Source: an uncultured Flavobacteriales bacterium (lineage in GTDB: Bacteria; Bacteroidota; Bacteroidia; Flavobacteriales; Vicingaceae). From it: a DNA stretch of 7,307 nucleotides. Every line of letters starts with the position of its first letter. Position 1 is the first letter of the stretch. Shown piece by piece: positions 7,232 through 7,307 of the stretch. Location of the stretch: the NCBI GenBank assembly GCA_946886085.1, contig CAMPHX010000057.1, positions 1 to 7,307 of the forward strand. Reading direction: 5' to 3'. The position numbers and the translations under genes were made by a program. The notes below the pieces were generated by a model, which worked only from the letters and a program-made list of their open reading frames with translations, searched no databases and had not been told where the DNA came from.

Positions 7232-7307
7232 AGTTTTTTGTGAGTTTAAAATTTGCAACTAAAATAAGCTATTTTTTATAAAAATAAGCCATGTAACACA
7301 TTTATTT
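7232..7307 (-). other. AT-rich upstream region of the hydrolase gene
   Basis: This stretch up to the right edge holds no gene that I can support. Two copies of AAAATAAGCY (7261-7270 and 7281-7290, + strand) start exactly 20 bases apart. On the minus strand TATTTTAG (7266-7259) is one base away from the Bacteroidota -7 pattern TAnnTTTG and lies 28 bases before the ATG, but no matching TTG-type -33 element is found at the right distance. The promoter is probably here or just beyond the window; no exact site is assigned. Confidence 0.35.

Noticed and set aside
7259..7266. Exact promoter call TATTTTAG for the hydrolase
   Set aside because: One mismatch to TAnnTTTG and no -33 element at a suitable distance; in such AT-rich DNA this match is expected by chance.

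Overview
The window looks like chromosomal DNA from a Bacteroidota bacterium, most likely a Flavobacteriia-like or related marine or gliding lineage. The evidence is AT-rich DNA, start sites without a clear Shine-Dalgarno, and three genes that all belong to the type IX secretion system (T9SS) world: a type B (gliding-motility-associated) sorting domain, a PorP/SprF family outer-membrane protein, and a type A (Por secretion tail) sorting domain. The species cannot be fixed from the sequence.

Layout. Positions 1-4781 (+) hold the 3'-terminal 1592 codons of a giant surface protein whose true start lies left of the window. It reads: tail of a signal peptide, an N-terminal FVENKGQ domain (DUF7948-like), a beta-propeller-like region, a chain of Ig-like modules that includes a 3 x 154-residue tandem repeat, two PKD domains, one more Ig/PKD-like module, and the type B sorting domain. 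Ten bases later (4792-5907, +) comes a PorP/SprF-family protein, almost certainly in the same operon. A perfect 38-base palindrome with A- and T-runs (5928-5965) lies between this operon and a convergent gene and can terminate both strands. The convergent gene (5987-7231, -) encodes a secreted alpha/beta-hydrolase (esterase-like) with a type A sorting domain. Positions 7232-7307 are its AT-rich upstream region.

How the parts work together. From the family knowledge of SprB/SprF in Flavobacterium johnsoniae, proteins with a type B sorting domain tend to need a cognate PorP/SprF-like partner for export or anchoring. The first two genes therefore read as a cargo-plus-partner pair that puts a long, disulfide-rich, repetitive adhesin-like protein on the cell surface. 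The hydrolase uses the other class of T9SS signal and is probably an independent transcription unit.

The most notable feature is the repeat array: a 462-bp period is perfectly conserved at base level over 1031 bp (2616-3646), with a mosaic of diverged and conserved blocks at its edges. This implies very recent duplication or ongoing homogenisation, and it is also a place where copy number in an assembly should be doubted. I see no RNA genes, CRISPR, insertion sequences, or evidence for a wholly new kind of system.
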